A stretch of 64,000 nucleotides of DNA from Archangium sp. (GTDB lineage: Bacteria; Myxococcota; Myxococcia; Myxococcales; Myxococcaceae), in the NCBI GenBank assembly GCA_030681645.1, contig JAUXRX010000029.1, positions 184,146-248,145 of the forward strand. The letters run 5' to 3'. This document shows, piece by piece, positions 62,443 through 64,000 of this stretch. The notes under the pieces are model-generated. The model ran no database searches, had not been told where the DNA came from, and saw only the letters and a program-made list of their open reading frames with translations. The translations under genes were made by a program, and so were the position numbers. How positions within the stretch are numbered: position 1 is the first letter of the stretch; the number at the start of each line of letters is the position of its first letter.

Positions 62443-63621
62443 TCACGCGGGGATCGCCACCACCACCGTGGTGGTGTTGTGCCAGCCGTCGAGCTTCCCG
62501 CGGAAGCGGGCGATCTCCCCGTAGGTGAGGAACCCGGCGATCGGCACGTCGGGGAAGTGCTTGCGCACCGCGTCGATCTCCCGCTGGAACCCGTCCTTGA
62601 GGATCATCCCCCGGCAGATGCAGTCGAACACGAGCACGCCCGCGGGCGGCGCTCCCTGCAGGTTCGCCCGCGCGCCCTCCGCCGCTCTCCCGCACGCCGC
62701 CACCATCGAGTCGGGCTCACCGTCGAGAATGCACACCTGCGCGCCCTGCATGATGTCGGCGACCAGCTTGAGCTCCCCATCGGGGCCCACTCCCACGGGG
62801 GCGCGCGCGTGGTGCAGCTCGTTGAGGAAGAACACCCCCAGCTCGTTCTCGATGAGGAAGCTGCCGGTGTTCTGTGCCGTCAGCTCGAGGCCCTTCGACT
62901 GCGCGTAGGCACGGTACGCCTCGATCGCCGGCTTCTTGTCGATCTCGTAGAGCACGTTGCCCTTCGCCCTGGTGACGATCATGGGCCGGGTCTTCGGCGA
63001 CAGGCCGTGATCCACGCCCACGCCCCACGGAGTCCGCCCGAAGGTGTGCAGCGCGGCCGCCGTGTCGGCCCCCACGAAGCGGTTGCTGCCCACCTCCGTC
63101 GACTTGAACTGGCCGTCGTCTCCCGACGCGCCTCCCACGACCTGCTGGAAGAGGCGCGTACCGTTGAGCACCTCCTTCACCACGCTCTCGCCCGTGCCCG
63201 CCAGCCCGTCCACGAGCAGCACCGTGGTCGACAGCGCCGCGCCCCGGCGGCTCGCCCGCGTCTGGAGCGCGGCGAAGGACGCCGTGAGCGCTCGCGCCAC
63301 GCCGCTCGGGTCGCCCCGCACCCCCGCCGCGGCCTCCACCACGAAGCTCTCCGGGTCGAGCGTGGTGAGCAGCACCGCCACCCCGCCGGTGGTGCGGCCC
63401 GCTTCGGTGAACTCACCCGCCGTCTGGCACGCGACGAACTCGCAGCCCGGCGCCGTCCCGGTCGCCACCGCCATCGCCGTGCCCAGCTCGTGCCGCGACG
63501 AGGTGAAGAGGAAGCCCGCCGTCGCCGGACCTTCCAGCGACTCGAGGGCCTGGCCCACCGCCTCGCGGATCGCTGCCGCGGTGTCGGGCTGGTGAGAACT
63601 TCCTGAGGCGGCTCGGGTCAT
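62443..63621 (-). CDS. FIST-domain sensory protein
   Basis: This 392-residue cytoplasmic protein has FIST_N (about 30-230, ATGTAPGCEFVACQTAGEFT and VVGGASGDDGQFKSTEV) and FIST_C (about 235-385, YEIDKKPAIEAYRAYAQSKG). FIST proteins are thought to bind amino acids or similar ligands upstream of signalling modules. No output domain is present, so it must act through a partner. The start is the ATG at 63619-63621. Confidence 0.9.
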   Translation of the reverse strand: MTRAASGSSHQPDTAAAIREAVGQALESLEGPATAGFLFTSSRHELGTAMAVATGTAPGCEFVACQTAGEFTEAGRTTGGVAVLLTTLDPESFVVEAAAGVRGDPSGVARALTASFAALQTRASRRGAALSTTVLLVDGLAGTGESVVKEVLNGTRLFQQVVGGASGDDGQFKSTEVGSNRFVGADTAAALHTFGRTPWGVGVDHGLSPKTRPMIVTRAKGNVLYEIDKKPAIEAYRAYAQSKGLELTAQNTGSFLIENELGVFFLNELHHARAPVGVGPDGELKLVADIMQGAQVCILDGEPDSMVAACGRAAEGARANLQGAPPAGVLVFDCICRGMILKDGFQREIDAVRKHFPDVPIAGFLTYGEIARFRGKLDGWHNTTTVVVAIPA

Positions 63622-63697
63622 CGCGCTCCGGTTCCAGGACCTCTGGAAAGCGGAGCCTACTCCTCAGCCATCCCCGATTTCGGGGTGCGAGGGCACC

Positions 63698-64000
63698 CTA
63701 CCTGGCGGAGGTGAGGCGCTTGAGTGCGTCTCGCGCCTCGGTGTGGTCGAGCGCGGCGGCGGCCTCGTAGGCCTTCTTCGCCTCGTCCTTCTTGCCGTCG
63801 TTCTCGTAGAGCTCGCCCAGGGAAAAGTGGGCCGCCGCGAAGGTCGGGTCGATCGCGAGCGCCGCCTTGAAGCTCTCCTCGGCCTTCGCCTTGTTGCCGC
63901 TGCCGTACATGCACACGCCCAGGTAGTGAATGGAGAGCACGTGGCGCGGCTCGGACGTGAGGATGTCCGTCATGGTGGCGATGCAGCGCGACGCGTTGGT
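63698..64000 (-). CDS. TPR-repeat protein, C-terminal part (cut by window edge)
   Basis: The gene runs off the right edge on its 5' side; about 100 residues are present. Two tetratricopeptide repeats are visible: IHYLGVCMYGSGNKAKAEES followed by FKAALAIDP, and AAAHFSLGELYENDGKKDEA with its second helix. An ATG at 63971-63973 is inside the frame, but the frame continues to the edge, so that is probably not the start. The function is unknown, probably a scaffold. Confidence 0.8.
   Translation of the reverse strand, partial: TNASRCIATMTDILTSEPRHVLSIHYLGVCMYGSGNKAKAEESFKAALAIDPTFAAAHFSLGELYENDGKKDEAKKAYEAAAALDHTEARDALKRLTSAR

Overview
The window is strongly GC-rich chromosomal DNA, dense with protein genes on both strands, and most likely comes from a myxobacterium (Myxococcota). 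Three things point there. A giant secreted protease ends in a MYXO-CTERM-like tail. There are many lipoproteins of no known family. Signalling genes are typical of the group: a Hanks-type kinase with an HRDVNPAN loop, an FHA protein, twin WYL regulators, FIST and slr1659-like proteins. I see no tRNA, rRNA, CRISPR array, transposase, integrase or phage structural gene. The block looks like ordinary chromosome, not an island.

Layout. 1-7.4 kb: start of an ATP-dependent DNA ligase (cut by the window edge), xanthine dehydrogenase xdhAB, a phosphate-transport pair (DUF47 + pit) behind a textbook Pho box, and a crotonase. 7.4-14.8 kb: a 1577-residue M11-type metalloprotease with many surface domains, a 445-bp non-coding stretch with palindromes, a dienoyl-CoA-reductase-like SDR with its TetR neighbour, and an NRDE/TANGO2 gene. 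14.8-22.4 kb: aconitase, a WYL-WYL-FHA operon and a class V aminotransferase-like gene with an altered active site. 22.6-30.4 kb: small lipoproteins, an MBL hydrolase, two nearly identical slr1659/STAS-like regulators with copied leaders, a LytS/LytT-type two-component pair, a Bcp peroxiredoxin and a TPM protein. 30.4-38.7 kb: pdxH, glgA, a soluble kinase followed by an LEA14-like lipoprotein, a GST, a 1029-residue lipoprotein and a Mn-type pyrophosphatase. 38.8-43.8 kb: a tightly overlapping five-gene operon of acyl-CoA synthetase, 2-oxoacid dehydrogenase E1alpha, E1beta and E2, and an acyl carrier protein. 43.8-55 kb: a beta-propeller/di-heme protein, a CNNM/CorC protein, a secreted BON-like protein, a Kef-type antiporter, a methyltransferase, aat, lipoproteins, a HExxH protein and a P-loop ATPase. 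55-62.4 kb: a second overlapping operon with two surface Ntn-type hydrolases (C45-like and penicillin-acylase-like) around an outer-membrane barrel, then NDH-2 and a YchJ protein. The window closes with a FIST protein and a partial TPR protein.

Two features run across the whole window. Two families of short palindromic repeats (family A about 28 bp, family B about 45 bp) occur at least 12 times, and six loci lie inside genes and are translated. The E2 protein has one of each family in its two interdomain linkers, and the penicillin-acylase-like gene carries an inverted A pair (REPIN-like) in its signal-peptide region. Also, five of eight convergent gene pairs are separated by four bases or fewer, leaving no room for a terminator.

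The best candidates for a little-described system are the E1-E2-ACP operon, which has a dedicated acyl carrier protein and no E3, and the Ntn-hydrolase/outer-membrane-barrel operon. All calls come from reading the sequence; no database search was run.
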